DNA of 7,871 bases from an uncultured Lachnospiraceae bacterium (GCA_910583965.1 CAJUAE010000133.1:1-7871), one strand, 5' to 3'. Positions 1-7,471 are shown, counted from the first letter of the stretch. Notes: a model not told the origin generated them from the letters alone. Numbers and translations: made by a program.

Positions 1-10
1 CTATCACGCC

Positions 11-54
11 AACCTTGCATTAACCTTGCACGAACCTTGCATTAACCTTGCATT
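11..54. repeat. Four tandem 11-bp repeats, candidate response-regulator binding array
   Basis: Four head-to-tail copies of AACCTTGCATT start at 11, 22, 33 and 44. The period is exactly 11 bp. Copies 1, 3 and 4 are identical, and copy 2 ends in CG instead of TT. OmpR/PhoB-family regulators typically bind direct repeats with an 11-bp period, which places successive subunits on one face of the helix. The array lies just beyond the terminator of the regulator/kinase operon, at the window edge. It therefore probably belongs to the promoter of the next operon to the left. The repeat is seen directly; its role as an operator is inferred. Confidence 0.75.
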
Positions 55-73
55 TAAAAAAGCAAATCTCTGC

Positions 74-101
74 AAACAATAAAACCCCCGTAAGACGGAG
101 A
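74..101 (-). terminator. Rho-independent terminator of the regulator/kinase operon
   Basis: Read on the minus strand, 101-85 forms a seven-pair stem, including two G-U pairs, around the loop CUU. The core is CCGU-CUU-ACGG. It is followed by a T-rich tail, TTTTATTGTTT (84-74). It starts about 30 nt after the kinase stop codon, the expected position for ending the two-gene transcript. Confidence 0.65.
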
Positions 102-132
102 TTCTATTGCCACCATAAAAAACAGTGCTGAT

Positions 133-1056
133 TCATTCTGTCAGTGGGAAAAGCAGGATAAAAACGGTTCCCTCTCCCAGTGTGCTTTCCACTGTTATTG
201 TTCCATTCAGTTTGGCTACAAGCTGATGTACGATAGACAGCCCAAGTCCGCTGCCTTTTTCGGACCGCCCTTTATCGCATTTATAGAGCCGCTCAAAAAT
301 ATGCTTTAAATCCTCTTTATCAATCCCCACGCCGTTATCAGATAAAAGGATTTTTACATTTCTCCCCTGCTGTGATAAGGCTATTTTTATTTTATCCGCA
401 TGGCTGTGGGAAATCACATTCTGTATCAGATTGTTTAATATTCGCATATATCCGTCCGGGTCAACCTGCACCCGGAACGGCTGCTCTGGAATGTCCACTG
501 TGAAATCTATCTGTGTATCTTCAAATATGGGTATCCAGTCAATCAGTATGTTCCGTGTCAGTTCCGTTAAATCAACAATAGATATATTCATCGAAAATTC
601 ATTTGAACCCAACTTAAACCAGTCAAAAAGCACATCTATATATTCTTTTAAATCGTGGGCTTTCCGGCGGGCAGTTTCTATATAGTCATCACGTTCTTTT
701 CCTTCAACAATCCCTTTATGTGCAGCATCCAAATATCCGATCAATGTAGTGAGCGGCGTCCTTACATCATGGGAAAGGCTCGTCATAAGCTGCCTGTTTG
801 TTTCTTCCGTCCTGCGGCAGTCAGAAATCCTGTTTTCGTAAGACAGGACAATATCGTTAATCTCATAAGCAAGAGGAGATACAAGCTCGTGTGTTTCTGA
901 TAAAATACGCCTGTTTCCATTCCCGTTTTTGATATCTTCCAAAGCATCCGATATTTCCAATATCTGCTTTTTTACACGTCGGACGACAAAAACAGCCCCA
1001 CAGAGAGAAACAAACGCAACGCCCAGCGCAATCATTGTAACTGCTTCTGTATACAA
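133..1056 (-). CDS. Sensor histidine kinase with one membrane anchor and no sensor domain
   Basis: This 307-residue kinase is the partner of the response regulator that ends 3 bp upstream. Residues 6-25 form a single hydrophobic helix followed directly by Arg/Lys-rich sequence, so there is no extracytoplasmic domain. The dimerisation/phosphoacceptor segment is SLSHDVRTPLT with His96. The ATPase domain shows the N box (NNLIQN, 208-213), the G1 box (DNGVGI, 240-245), an F box (IFERLY, 253-258) and the G2 box (GSGLGLSIV, 268-276). The start codon is TTG. I chose it because GGGAGGTG lies 7 nt upstream and no ATG-started alternative has comparable support. The gene is probably the LanK-like sensor of this locus. 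The short single-helix form suggests that it senses within the membrane or through a partner such as an ABC transporter, which is inference. Kinase identity is firm; the signal is unknown. Confidence 0.93.
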   Translation of the reverse strand: MYTEAVTMIALGVAFVSLCGAVFVVRRVKKQILEISDALEDIKNGNGNRRILSETHELVSPLAYEINDIVLSYENRISDCRRTEETNRQLMTSLSHDVRTPLTTLIGYLDAAHKGIVEGKERDDYIETARRKAHDLKEYIDVLFDWFKLGSNEFSMNISIVDLTELTRNILIDWIPIFEDTQIDFTVDIPEQPFRVQVDPDGYMRILNNLIQNVISHSHADKIKIALSQQGRNVKILLSDNGVGIDKEDLKHIFERLYKCDKGRSEKGSGLGLSIVHQLVAKLNGTITVESTLGEGTVFILLFPLTE

Positions 1057-1059
1057 TAC

Positions 1060-1752
1060 TCACACCTCCCTGTTGAAACGATAGCCAATCCCCTTCACTG
1101 TCTGTATATACCGTGGATTACCTGGATTTTCTTCTATCTTTTTCCGCAGTCGGCTGATAACCGCCATAATATTGCTGTCATCATAAACATAATCTTCTCC
1201 CCACACATTTTCATAAATTTGCTGTTTTGTCAGTATCTTTCCCTGATTTTTGGCAAGAAACAAAAGTAAATCAAATTCTTTCGGTGGCAGTTCATAATCA
1301 CCATTTACCGCATGGATAGAACGATTGTTATAATCAATACTCAGTCCGTCAAAATCAAATGTCTGTAACTGCCCGTCTTTTGGGTTAAAACGAGTATAGC
1401 GTCTGATTAATGACAGGATACGGGCAATCAGCTCATCCATGTCAAAAGGTTTTGTCAGATAGTCATCAGCCCCCGCCCGTAAACCACGCACTTTTGAAAC
1501 ACTATCATTCTTTGATGTAAACATAAGGATAGGCAGACTGCTTTCTTTTCGGATCTGTTCTAAAGTTTCAAATCCGTCAAATCCGGGCATCATTACATCC
1601 AATATGGCAAGCTGGTATTCTTTCTCCCTAAGTTGCAGCAAACCGGATTTTCCGGAATAACAACAGTCAGCCTCTATGCTTTCCTGTAAAACACTTTGTT
1701 TAATCAATTCACAAAGTTCTTTATCATCGTCTATAATCAAAATTTTGTTCAT
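1060..1752 (-). CDS. OmpR/PhoB-family response regulator
   Basis: The protein has 230 residues, the normal length for the family. The receiver domain (about 1-120) has the acidic pocket D8-D10, phosphoacceptor D52 in ILDVMMPG, T79 and K101 in the TKPF motif. The winged-helix DNA-binding domain (about 128-230) includes LPPKEFDLLLFLAKNQG and ends in the typical GIGYRF. The frame is open upstream to a GTG at 1896 that overlaps the lanT stop codon. That would add 48 residues translated through a transcription terminator and a promoter, so I place the start at the ATG at 1752, where the receiver fold begins (MNKILIIDDD). The ribosome site there is weak (GGGAAA). The kinase follows 3 bp downstream and they form an operon. 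Its targets are likely the lanA promoter and/or the 11-bp repeat array at 11-54, which is inferred. Confidence 0.93.
   Translation of the reverse strand: MNKILIIDDDKELCELIKQSVLQESIEADCCYSGKSGLLQLREKEYQLAILDVMMPGFDGFETLEQIRKESSLPILMFTSKNDSVSKVRGLRAGADDYLTKPFDMDELIARILSLIRRYTRFNPKDGQLQTFDFDGLSIDYNNRSIHAVNGDYELPPKEFDLLLFLAKNQGKILTKQQIYENVWGEDYVYDDSNIMAVISRLRKKIEENPGNPRYIQTVKGIGYRFNREV
1063..1070 (-). promoter_or_regulatory. Ribosome binding site deciding the TTG start of the kinase
   Basis: The minus strand reads GGGAGGTG, an almost full anti-Shine-Dalgarno match. It lies inside the last codons of the response regulator, 6-8 nt before the TTG codon (1056-1054). Its strength and spacing are why I accept the non-ATG start, and its position suggests translational coupling. 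Confidence 0.8.
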
Positions 1753-1782
1753 ATTTGTTTTCCCAATTTCAACATTTACTTT

Positions 1783-1811
1783 ATTATATATAAATGATAC
1801 CATAATTACAA
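1783..1811 (-). promoter_or_regulatory. Sigma-A-type promoter of the regulator/kinase operon
   Basis: On the minus strand a -35 box TTGTAA (1811-1806) is separated by exactly 17 bp from a perfect -10 box TATAAT (1788-1783). Transcription would start near 1776, about 24 nt before the regulator ATG at 1752. The promoter lies directly behind the lanT terminator, so the regulatory pair appears to be expressed independently of the biosynthetic genes. Confidence 0.8.
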
Positions 1812-1812
1812 C

Positions 1813-1888
1813 CTTAATAAAAAAGAACATACACAAAACAAGAACCATACATATCATTCCACTACTGTTCTTATTTTGTGCTGTTCTT
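1813..1888 (-). terminator. Long hairpin terminator after lanT
   Basis: The arms 1867-1888 and 1823-1845 are complementary over about 20 pairs. The blocks AAGAACA, CACAAAA and AAGAAC pair with their complements, interrupted by a 1-2 nt internal mismatch and one single mismatch (a G-U pair in the RNA). The loop is 21 nt. On the minus strand the stem runs into TTTTTTATTAA. The hairpin begins 4 nt after the lanT stop codon, so it marks the end of the lan transcript. The stem is unusually long and AT-rich for an intrinsic terminator. Confidence 0.85.
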
Positions 1889-1892
1889 AATA

Positions 1893-4013
1893 TCACTTTT
1901 CCATACAGACCATCTTGTAATAAAGACCTTTATTTTTTATTAATTCCGTATGTGTTCCTTTTTCAATTATTGTACCTTTATCCATCACATATATTTTATC
2001 AAAATCTTGAATAGTATGTAATCTGTGAGTTACTACGATCTGGCTGACTCCCTCTTTTTTGATATTATCGTATATCTTTTTTTCGGTAATTATATCCAAA
2101 TTACTTGTAGCCTCATCAAAAACAACAATCTCTGAATTTTGTGCCAAAGCCCTTGCAATTGCTATTCTTTGCTTCTGTCCGCCGGATATATTTTGTCCGT
2201 TCTCACCTATGTATGTGTTTATCCCCATAGGACATTCCATCACAAAATCCCTTGCTTCTGATAGAGAAAGTACCTTGTCAAGCTCCTCCTTGGAAATATT
2301 CCCAATAATATCAATGTTCTCTTTAATCGTTCCATTAAGCGCAACCGGAGTTTGCGTAACAATTGTAAAAAGCCTGTCAACATTTTCTCTTCTGACATCA
2401 GCCATGTTGATGTCATTAATGGCTATCCTGCCGTTATAATTACTCATTAGGTTCATAATCAGCTTTAACAGGGTTGACTTACCGCTTCCAGATGCACCGA
2501 CTATCGCTATCCTCTCACCCCTTAACAGCTCCATTGAAATATTGGATAAATTTTCTTTTTTACTGCCATAAGAAAAACTTACACTTTCTAACCGCAGACT
2601 TTCAAATTCCTCTATGGCATCTTTCCCTGTATCGTTTTTTTCATCACTATATACTAAAAATTCCTCTACTCTTATGATTGTTTCTTTTAAGTTTTGCAGT
2701 TGCGGAACAACAATTGCCACAGTATTGAACGGCATGGAAAAATATGATGACAGTGTGACAAATGCAATCAGTCCCCCCATTGTCATAGTTCCCGTTGTGA
2801 CAAAATAGTGTCCTAAAATATAAATTAACAGAGGAGTGACCATCTCAACTGCACCAATGCCAGAAGCTAAAACATTGCTTCCAGTTGTTCTTTTCCGAAG
2901 CAGCAGCAATACATGATCATAATTTTCTTTCAAATCCTTAGCAAGTTTGTTATCTAAATGCATACAGCGTATCTGCTGGATATTAACCAAGGTATCAACC
3001 ATTCTGCCCTCTAATTTGCTTCTTTCTGCCATATAATTTTTTATCAGATCATCTAATTTCCTCTTGATACAGCTTATATAGATAAGCTGGGTAAAAATAA
3101 TGATTACAGTCACAAGAAGCAAAATTACCGATTGTTTCAACATGACAAATCCACAGATTACTGCAGTTATAATCTCAATAACAGTGGTAATAAGCAAACC
3201 GGAAATGAAATCATAAATCTCATTAATACTGTTAAACCTGTACTGTAAATCGCCTGACGAATGACTTTCATAAAATTTAAGATTTATATGAAATAATTTA
3301 TCTATCATTTTGTGCATTGTGTCATAATAAAGCCCATTCTGTATCGTCAATATAGTTTCCTGTTTTAGCAGATTCAACACATAAAATATCAGAAGAATCC
3401 CTATCGCACATAAAAAATATTTTATGTAGTCTGCTGATGTCCCAATGTTCATCCCAGAATCAATGATTATCTGTATAATCTGTGAAGGAATCAGAACTAT
3501 ACATTGTGTCAGCAATGTAAGAAACAAAGCTTTGACCATCAATATTGGGTTCACTTTAATGAACGCCATCTTAGGTCTACCAGTGCTAATCTTTTTTTGA
3601 ATATTTACAGCAGGCAGAATTTTAACAATGAATTTCTCACATTCTTCCATTATTTCATGGAATGAAATAACCTTTTTTCCTCTTACTGGATCATTTATCA
3701 GGTAACCTGTTTTTATTTTATCTGCCACGATAAAATAGTGGTTATTTTTTGTTTCCATTATCAGCGGAAGATTGTTTATTATATTTTCTTCATCGACATA
3801 ATCTTCGTAAGCCGTAAATTGAAAGCCAAACGTTTCTGAAATCTTTTTCATATCCATAAGGGATAATCCATCTCGCCCTGTATCCAGTTTTCGTTTGATA
3901 TCGTTGATATTTACCTTGCATCCATAATACTGAAATATCATTGTCAGACACGCAGCACCGCAGTCAGTTATTCCCAACTGTCTGACTAATGGGACTTTTC
4001 TTCCAATCTTCAT
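1893..4013 (-). CDS. lanT: Lanthipeptide ABC transporter with C39 leader peptidase (LanT)
   Basis: A 706-residue bifunctional exporter cuts the leader from modified LanA at a Gly/Ala-type site and pumps the mature peptide out across the membrane. The N-terminal C39 cysteine peptidase domain (about 1-135) shows Q12, catalytic C18 in TDCGAAC, H92 in NNHYF and D108 in NDP. A transmembrane domain occupies about 155-440, with hydrophobic helices as in the six-helix family fold. The C-terminal ATPase has Walker A GASGSGKS (506-513), signature ISGGQKQR (609-616), Walker B VVFDEATS (D633, E634) and the H-loop histidine H663. All key residues are present, so it should be active. The ATG lies 7 bp after the lanM stop, with its ribosome site GAGG inside the lanM end. 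This implies co-transcription and probable translational coupling. A terminator follows at once. Confidence 0.96.
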   Translation of the reverse strand: MKIGRKVPLVRQLGITDCGAACLTMIFQYYGCKVNINDIKRKLDTGRDGLSLMDMKKISETFGFQFTAYEDYVDEENIINNLPLIMETKNNHYFIVADKIKTGYLINDPVRGKKVISFHEIMEECEKFIVKILPAVNIQKKISTGRPKMAFIKVNPILMVKALFLTLLTQCIVLIPSQIIQIIIDSGMNIGTSADYIKYFLCAIGILLIFYVLNLLKQETILTIQNGLYYDTMHKMIDKLFHINLKFYESHSSGDLQYRFNSINEIYDFISGLLITTVIEIITAVICGFVMLKQSVILLLVTVIIIFTQLIYISCIKRKLDDLIKNYMAERSKLEGRMVDTLVNIQQIRCMHLDNKLAKDLKENYDHVLLLLRKRTTGSNVLASGIGAVEMVTPLLIYILGHYFVTTGTMTMGGLIAFVTLSSYFSMPFNTVAIVVPQLQNLKETIIRVEEFLVYSDEKNDTGKDAIEEFESLRLESVSFSYGSKKENLSNISMELLRGERIAIVGASGSGKSTLLKLIMNLMSNYNGRIAINDINMADVRRENVDRLFTIVTQTPVALNGTIKENIDIIGNISKEELDKVLSLSEARDFVMECPMGINTYIGENGQNISGGQKQRIAIARALAQNSEIVVFDEATSNLDIITEKKIYDNIKKEGVSQIVVTHRLHTIQDFDKIYVMDKGTIIEKGTHTELIKNKGLYYKMVCMEK

Positions 4014-4020
4014 GATAATA

Positions 4021-7000
4021 TTACCTCAAATCCAGTGCCATTATACAAGGCAGTTCCTTATCCAGATCTCTCATAATGGAATACCCTATACCTGCCAGAC
4101 CGTTCATGAAACCAAGGGATTGAAAACCATAGAAAGGCTTTACCCCTAAATTTTCATCTTGAGAAATCTTTTCTATTAAATTTCTCCTTGTAAGTTCACT
4201 TGCTGCTTTCATCTCTTCGTCTGGAAAAACTTTACAGTATTCCTGTATAATTTCTGAATTTCCTATATTTCCATGGCAGAGACAATTGTTACCCCCCATG
4301 CAGCTATCATGCACTGTAGCAATTGAACGTTTTATGTCTTTTACAGCAATATCCACTATTTCACCATCCATCAGGTTTTGAATACGAATACGGCTTAACA
4401 ATATACCTGGAGCACCATGACACCATGCTGCTGTATAATTGTTAGATTCAGATATCTTCTCTCCTTTATAATATCTTTCATCTTTCCAATTCGCATATTC
4501 TTGTACAAACAGAGAATTTTCAAATTCCAATCCCTTCTTTATTGCATAGAGAATAGTGTCATCCCTTTTGTATTTCCATAACTTTGCCAATGCATAAACC
4601 ATTCCTGCAGCACCATGCGACAGTCCTGCTAATGGACACATATCAGGATTACTTTGCCATCCACCATTTTCTTTCTGCGCCTCAACCAACAGTTCGCCCG
4701 CGCGAAATGCTGCTTCCAAATATTCTTTGTCTGATGTAAGTTCATACATTCCTGTCAATGACAGTATGGCTCCGGCATTACCATACATTATGTCATATTT
4801 TGTATCTCCTTCTATTAACTGTACAAGTATTTTTATATGTTTTTTAGCATAAACCAAATAATCTTGCTCTTTTAATATTTGATACAAAAGAATGTAAATA
4901 TATACTAATCCTGCTTCACCACTAAATAATCCACTATTCCCCTCGCATTCTGTACTTTGCAGTAAATCATCTGTATATTCAAATAATGTCCTTGTTATCC
5001 CATCAATAACTCCCTTATACTTTACATTCTCAAAATATTTATTCATTGCTGCAAAATAAATTGCAATTCCAGCCAATCCTTCATATAGGTACACAGACAT
5101 TCCTCGAATATCCCAAGAGAAATCATCATCATCACCAATAGGCGTTGTTATGAGCCAGTTTACTTCATTCCCAGCATATCCCCAAACAGCTTTTTCTAAA
5201 TAACAATCCGCAATTCTCTGTACTGCTGTAATACAATTTTCTTCATGAGTCTGGCTTGTAATCATATTTTTATTATATTTATATATTATTCGCCCACTGC
5301 TCTCTTTCGTTTTTTCTGCATCATCCAGTACAATTCTAATATACATCTCTTGTTGTTTCTTATCTTCCATGCCTAATTGCATGATTTTTTGGCAGACTTT
5401 CTCTATACTTGTTACTTTAAAATAGTCCTTAATAAATTCCCCTCTGCCATTCCTCAAAATTGTTTCGTTCGCCTTAACTTTAAAATATGGTATGTCCATA
5501 TGAAGCATATCTTCTATTTCTGCCGCTATGATTTCACAAGGCTTATTCATCAATAGTGCATTTTTATATAAAGAACACAAAAAAAGTTCTCTATGCAAAC
5601 CATCCTGCATAAAATCCGGGTGATATGACAAATGCAATAACATTCCATATTTCTGAGTATCCTGCGCTAAATGCCGCACTTCCAAATCACCAAACTGTTT
5701 TATCAAATTACATAGCTCTGTTTGATTTTCAAATGCATAGCTATATGCATCTGAAAATCCACAGATAAGATCCTCAACATATTTTGCCGGAGAATAATAC
5801 ATTCCTTGCAACTTCACCAGATTATTCTTTTCACTTTTACATGGATTGATATATTCCAGATGCATATCTGATGTAAATTCATCTACCACTTCTGGTATCT
5901 GAAATGGAAACTCCTGTCCGCCCTGTCCGCCTAATGCACTCATATCTATTCCTTTACCTTTTTTAGTATAACTCCTCTTAGGCAACAATCCTGATAAGAG
6001 TACAGAATTTCTGATAATATCATTAATATTGTCTCTTGCATTCATCTCATCTGAAATCATCCAGTTGTCCAAAATTGTTTCCCCATCTATAATCACTGGA
6101 AATTCTCCATTTGCTATAATGTTTTCTTCATGCAGGTCATTTGCATTTAATATATAACTAATAAAAATAAGTGTTCCAAATCTATAATAATATTTTTTTA
6201 ACTCTAATACACTTTGACATTCTCTTGTCTGAATAAATTCCTCCCACCCATAATCTCCACAATCTATAAGATTAATCTTCTTTAATTTACAACTTAGCCC
6301 ATTTTCTATAAAAGAAATAACCTGTTGTAAATAAATCTCCGCTTTTAATGACCGTGATTTATATACTAATTTTTTTCCATTTAATAGACTTATTATAAAG
6401 ACAGTTTCACCTTTATTGTGAGAATCTGATGTATCGGATCTTAAATATGTCATATGCAATTCTTCCTCACTTAATGAAAACTTTTCCTTAATTATATCTA
6501 TGTCTTTTCTGAACCGCAAAATAAATTCATGGTATCGATCACTCAATAACAAAACTATTTCAAACACTAACCTCTCCAATATAGGATATATATGAAATAA
6601 TTCTTTTATATATTCAATATCTGATAAATACTTTTCACAATATTCCTCATACTGTTCTTTTGCATTTCCATGCAATAGCATACTTTCTTTACAAATATGC
6701 AATTCCTGAATCAATATCCTCAAAGAAACACTACCTATTTTTTCTAAGACAGCGTCCTTAAAACTTCTGATAACTTCATCTTCCAAATCTGACACTTTAT
6801 CCTTTAATACATCAAGTGCAAACTGTATAAAAAGGCTATAAAAAGGTTCAAAATATATATTTCTTTTTTTCTCTACCTTTCTTTCTTTATATTGTTTTTT
6901 CCATTCTTCAAACTGTCGCTCTAACTCATATATTCTTTTGATTTCCACAGTATTAATTACATCTACGCTATCCGAAAACAAAATTTTTTCCAAATCCATT

Positions 7001-7134
7001 TTATATATTTGGGGGAATACAGATAAGTCTACATCTTTCAATATTGTTTTCCAATATCCCAATATTTTCAAATCAATCTTGTCCCGTTGTCTGTATTTTC
7101 GTTCTTTAATATAATACTTTCTTATTTCTTTCAT
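4021..7134 (-). CDS. lanM: Class II lanthionine synthetase (LanM)
   Basis: A 1037-residue cytosolic enzyme, normal for LanM. It dehydrates Ser/Thr of the LanA core to Dha/Dhb through a phosphorylated intermediate, then adds Cys thiols to form (methyl)lanthionine rings. The N-terminal dehydratase (about 1-620, kinase-like fold) shows the conserved block NANDLHEEN (D333, H335, N338) followed by VIIDGET (D350, E352), and a candidate ATP-site lysine in LVYKSRS. The C-terminal LanC-like cyclase (about 690-1037) has toroid-type glycine motifs (YEGLAG, FSGEAG, GNAGA, SHGAAG). It also has zinc ligands C905 in WCHGAPG, and C953 and H954 in CLCHGN. The start is supported by GGAGG 6 nt upstream. It lies between lanA (100-bp gap) and lanT (7-bp gap). 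There is a single LanM with a single LanA, which fits a one-peptide lantibiotic. Base composition is very AT-rich in the N-terminal half. Confidence 0.97.
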   Translation of the reverse strand: MKEIRKYYIKERKYRQRDKIDLKILGYWKTILKDVDLSVFPQIYKMDLEKILFSDSVDVINTVEIKRIYELERQFEEWKKQYKERKVEKKRNIYFEPFYSLFIQFALDVLKDKVSDLEDEVIRSFKDAVLEKIGSVSLRILIQELHICKESMLLHGNAKEQYEEYCEKYLSDIEYIKELFHIYPILERLVFEIVLLLSDRYHEFILRFRKDIDIIKEKFSLSEEELHMTYLRSDTSDSHNKGETVFIISLLNGKKLVYKSRSLKAEIYLQQVISFIENGLSCKLKKINLIDCGDYGWEEFIQTRECQSVLELKKYYYRFGTLIFISYILNANDLHEENIIANGEFPVIIDGETILDNWMISDEMNARDNINDIIRNSVLLSGLLPKRSYTKKGKGIDMSALGGQGGQEFPFQIPEVVDEFTSDMHLEYINPCKSEKNNLVKLQGMYYSPAKYVEDLICGFSDAYSYAFENQTELCNLIKQFGDLEVRHLAQDTQKYGMLLHLSYHPDFMQDGLHRELFLCSLYKNALLMNKPCEIIAAEIEDMLHMDIPYFKVKANETILRNGRGEFIKDYFKVTSIEKVCQKIMQLGMEDKKQQEMYIRIVLDDAEKTKESSGRIIYKYNKNMITSQTHEENCITAVQRIADCYLEKAVWGYAGNEVNWLITTPIGDDDDFSWDIRGMSVYLYEGLAGIAIYFAAMNKYFENVKYKGVIDGITRTLFEYTDDLLQSTECEGNSGLFSGEAGLVYIYILLYQILKEQDYLVYAKKHIKILVQLIEGDTKYDIMYGNAGAILSLTGMYELTSDKEYLEAAFRAGELLVEAQKENGGWQSNPDMCPLAGLSHGAAGMVYALAKLWKYKRDDTILYAIKKGLEFENSLFVQEYANWKDERYYKGEKISESNNYTAAWCHGAPGILLSRIRIQNLMDGEIVDIAVKDIKRSIATVHDSCMGGNNCLCHGNIGNSEIIQEYCKVFPDEEMKAASELTRRNLIEKISQDENLGVKPFYGFQSLGFMNGLAGIGYSIMRDLDKELPCIMALDLR

Positions 7135-7161
7135 TCTTATCCTCCAAAAGAATTTACTACT

Positions 7162-7189
7162 ATCAGTTCACAATACGTACCTGCATTGT
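7162..7189 (+). repeat. Left arm of the 28-bp inverted repeat bracketing lanA
   Basis: Read on the plus strand, this arm matches the minus-strand reading of 7491-7464 at 24 of 28 positions. Identical blocks are ATCAGTT, AATA, the nine-base core GTACCTGCA, and TGT. The arm lies in the gap between lanA and lanM, 16 nt before the lanM ribosome site. The minus-strand RNA of this arm can also fold alone (ACAAUGC against GUAUUGU), so local and long-range pairing would compete. Confidence 0.85.
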
Positions 7190-7212
7190 CTGCAATAATC
7201 CTTACGTTTATT

Positions 7213-7227
7213 ATGTTACACTAACAT
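7213..7227 (-). promoter_or_regulatory. Small hairpin just after lanA
   Basis: ATGTTA-CAC-TAACAT is a perfect six-pair inverted repeat that begins 7 nt after the lanA stop codon. It has no T-run, so it is not a classical terminator. It could stabilise the lanA end of the message or reduce readthrough into lanM, as lantibiotic operons often need far more LanA than LanM. The function is inferred, and a chance hairpin is possible. Confidence 0.35.
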
Positions 7228-7234
7228 CACAGCA

Positions 7235-7435
7235 TCAGCCTTTTGGACAGCAAAACTTAAGTGCCGTACCATAATAACATTCCGCTGTAGATGTACAAAG
7301 AACTCCTCCTGAATTTCTTGCCTCTCCAGCTCCTGCGGTGATCCTGCTTAACTCAGCCTCCTGCATCTCCTTCATGACATTACCTGCCGGGTTCATTGCG
7401 TTTGTTCTGTTGATAGGGTTTCTCAAATCTCTCAT
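7235..7435 (-). CDS. lanA: Class II lantibiotic precursor peptide (LanA), mersacidin/plantaricin C-like
   Basis: A 66-residue precursor. Its leader (about 1-35) contains the acidic stretch KEMQEAEL and ends in ELSRITAGAG, a Gly/Ala cleavage region for the C39 peptidase of LanT. The core holds NSGGVLCTSTAEC (41-53), then YYGTALKFCCPKG. CTSTAEC fits the CTxTxEC lipid II-binding ring motif of mersacidin-type peptides. Spacing and the C-terminal CC resemble plantaricin C (from memory). The core has four Cys (47, 53, 62, 63) and five Ser/Thr (42, 48, 49, 50, 57), enough for four thioether rings. The ATG at 7435 is chosen because AAAGGAG lies 7 nt upstream. The upstream in-frame ATG at 7495 lies at the predicted transcription start, has no ribosome site, and would add 20 residues. 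The maturation enzyme and exporter follow directly. Expected activity is cell-wall inhibition of Gram-positive bacteria (inferred). Confidence 0.93.
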   Translation of the reverse strand: MRDLRNPINRTNAMNPAGNVMKEMQEAELSRITAGAGEARNSGGVLCTSTAECYYGTALKFCCPKG

Positions 7436-7442
7436 AATTGTT

Positions 7443-7449
7443 CTCCTTT
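7443..7449 (-). promoter_or_regulatory. Ribosome binding site deciding the lanA start
   Basis: AAAGGAG on the minus strand stands 7 nt before the ATG at 7435. The in-frame ATG at 7495 has no such site, so the 66-residue precursor is preferred over an 86-residue form. Confidence 0.85.
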
Positions 7450-7455
7450 CTTTGT

Positions 7456-7471
7456 TGCACAGAACAGTGCA
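7456..7471 (-). promoter_or_regulatory. Hairpin in the lanA 5' leader
   Basis: The minus strand reads TGCAC-TGTTCT-GTGCA, a perfect five-pair stem ending 6 nt before the lanA ribosome site. Its 5' half lies inside the right arm of the inverted repeat (7464-7491). It therefore cannot form together with the long-range pairing of that arm. This gives two mutually exclusive folds next to the ribosome site; any regulatory use is inferred. Confidence 0.4.

Noticed and set aside
1753..1896. 48-residue hydrophobic N-terminal extension of the response regulator from a GTG overlapping the lanT stop
   Set aside because: The stretch contains a strong terminator and a promoter for the regulator itself. 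The receiver domain begins exactly at the ATG at 1752.
1676..2808. Several plus-strand open frames opposite the regulator and lanT
   Set aside because: They lie antisense to genes with complete domain motifs, and I recognise no family features in them.
7141..7234. Independent promoter for lanM in the lanA-lanM gap
   Set aside because: A CATAAT can be found, but the -35 region is weak. Readthrough from the lanA promoter explains lanM expression as well.
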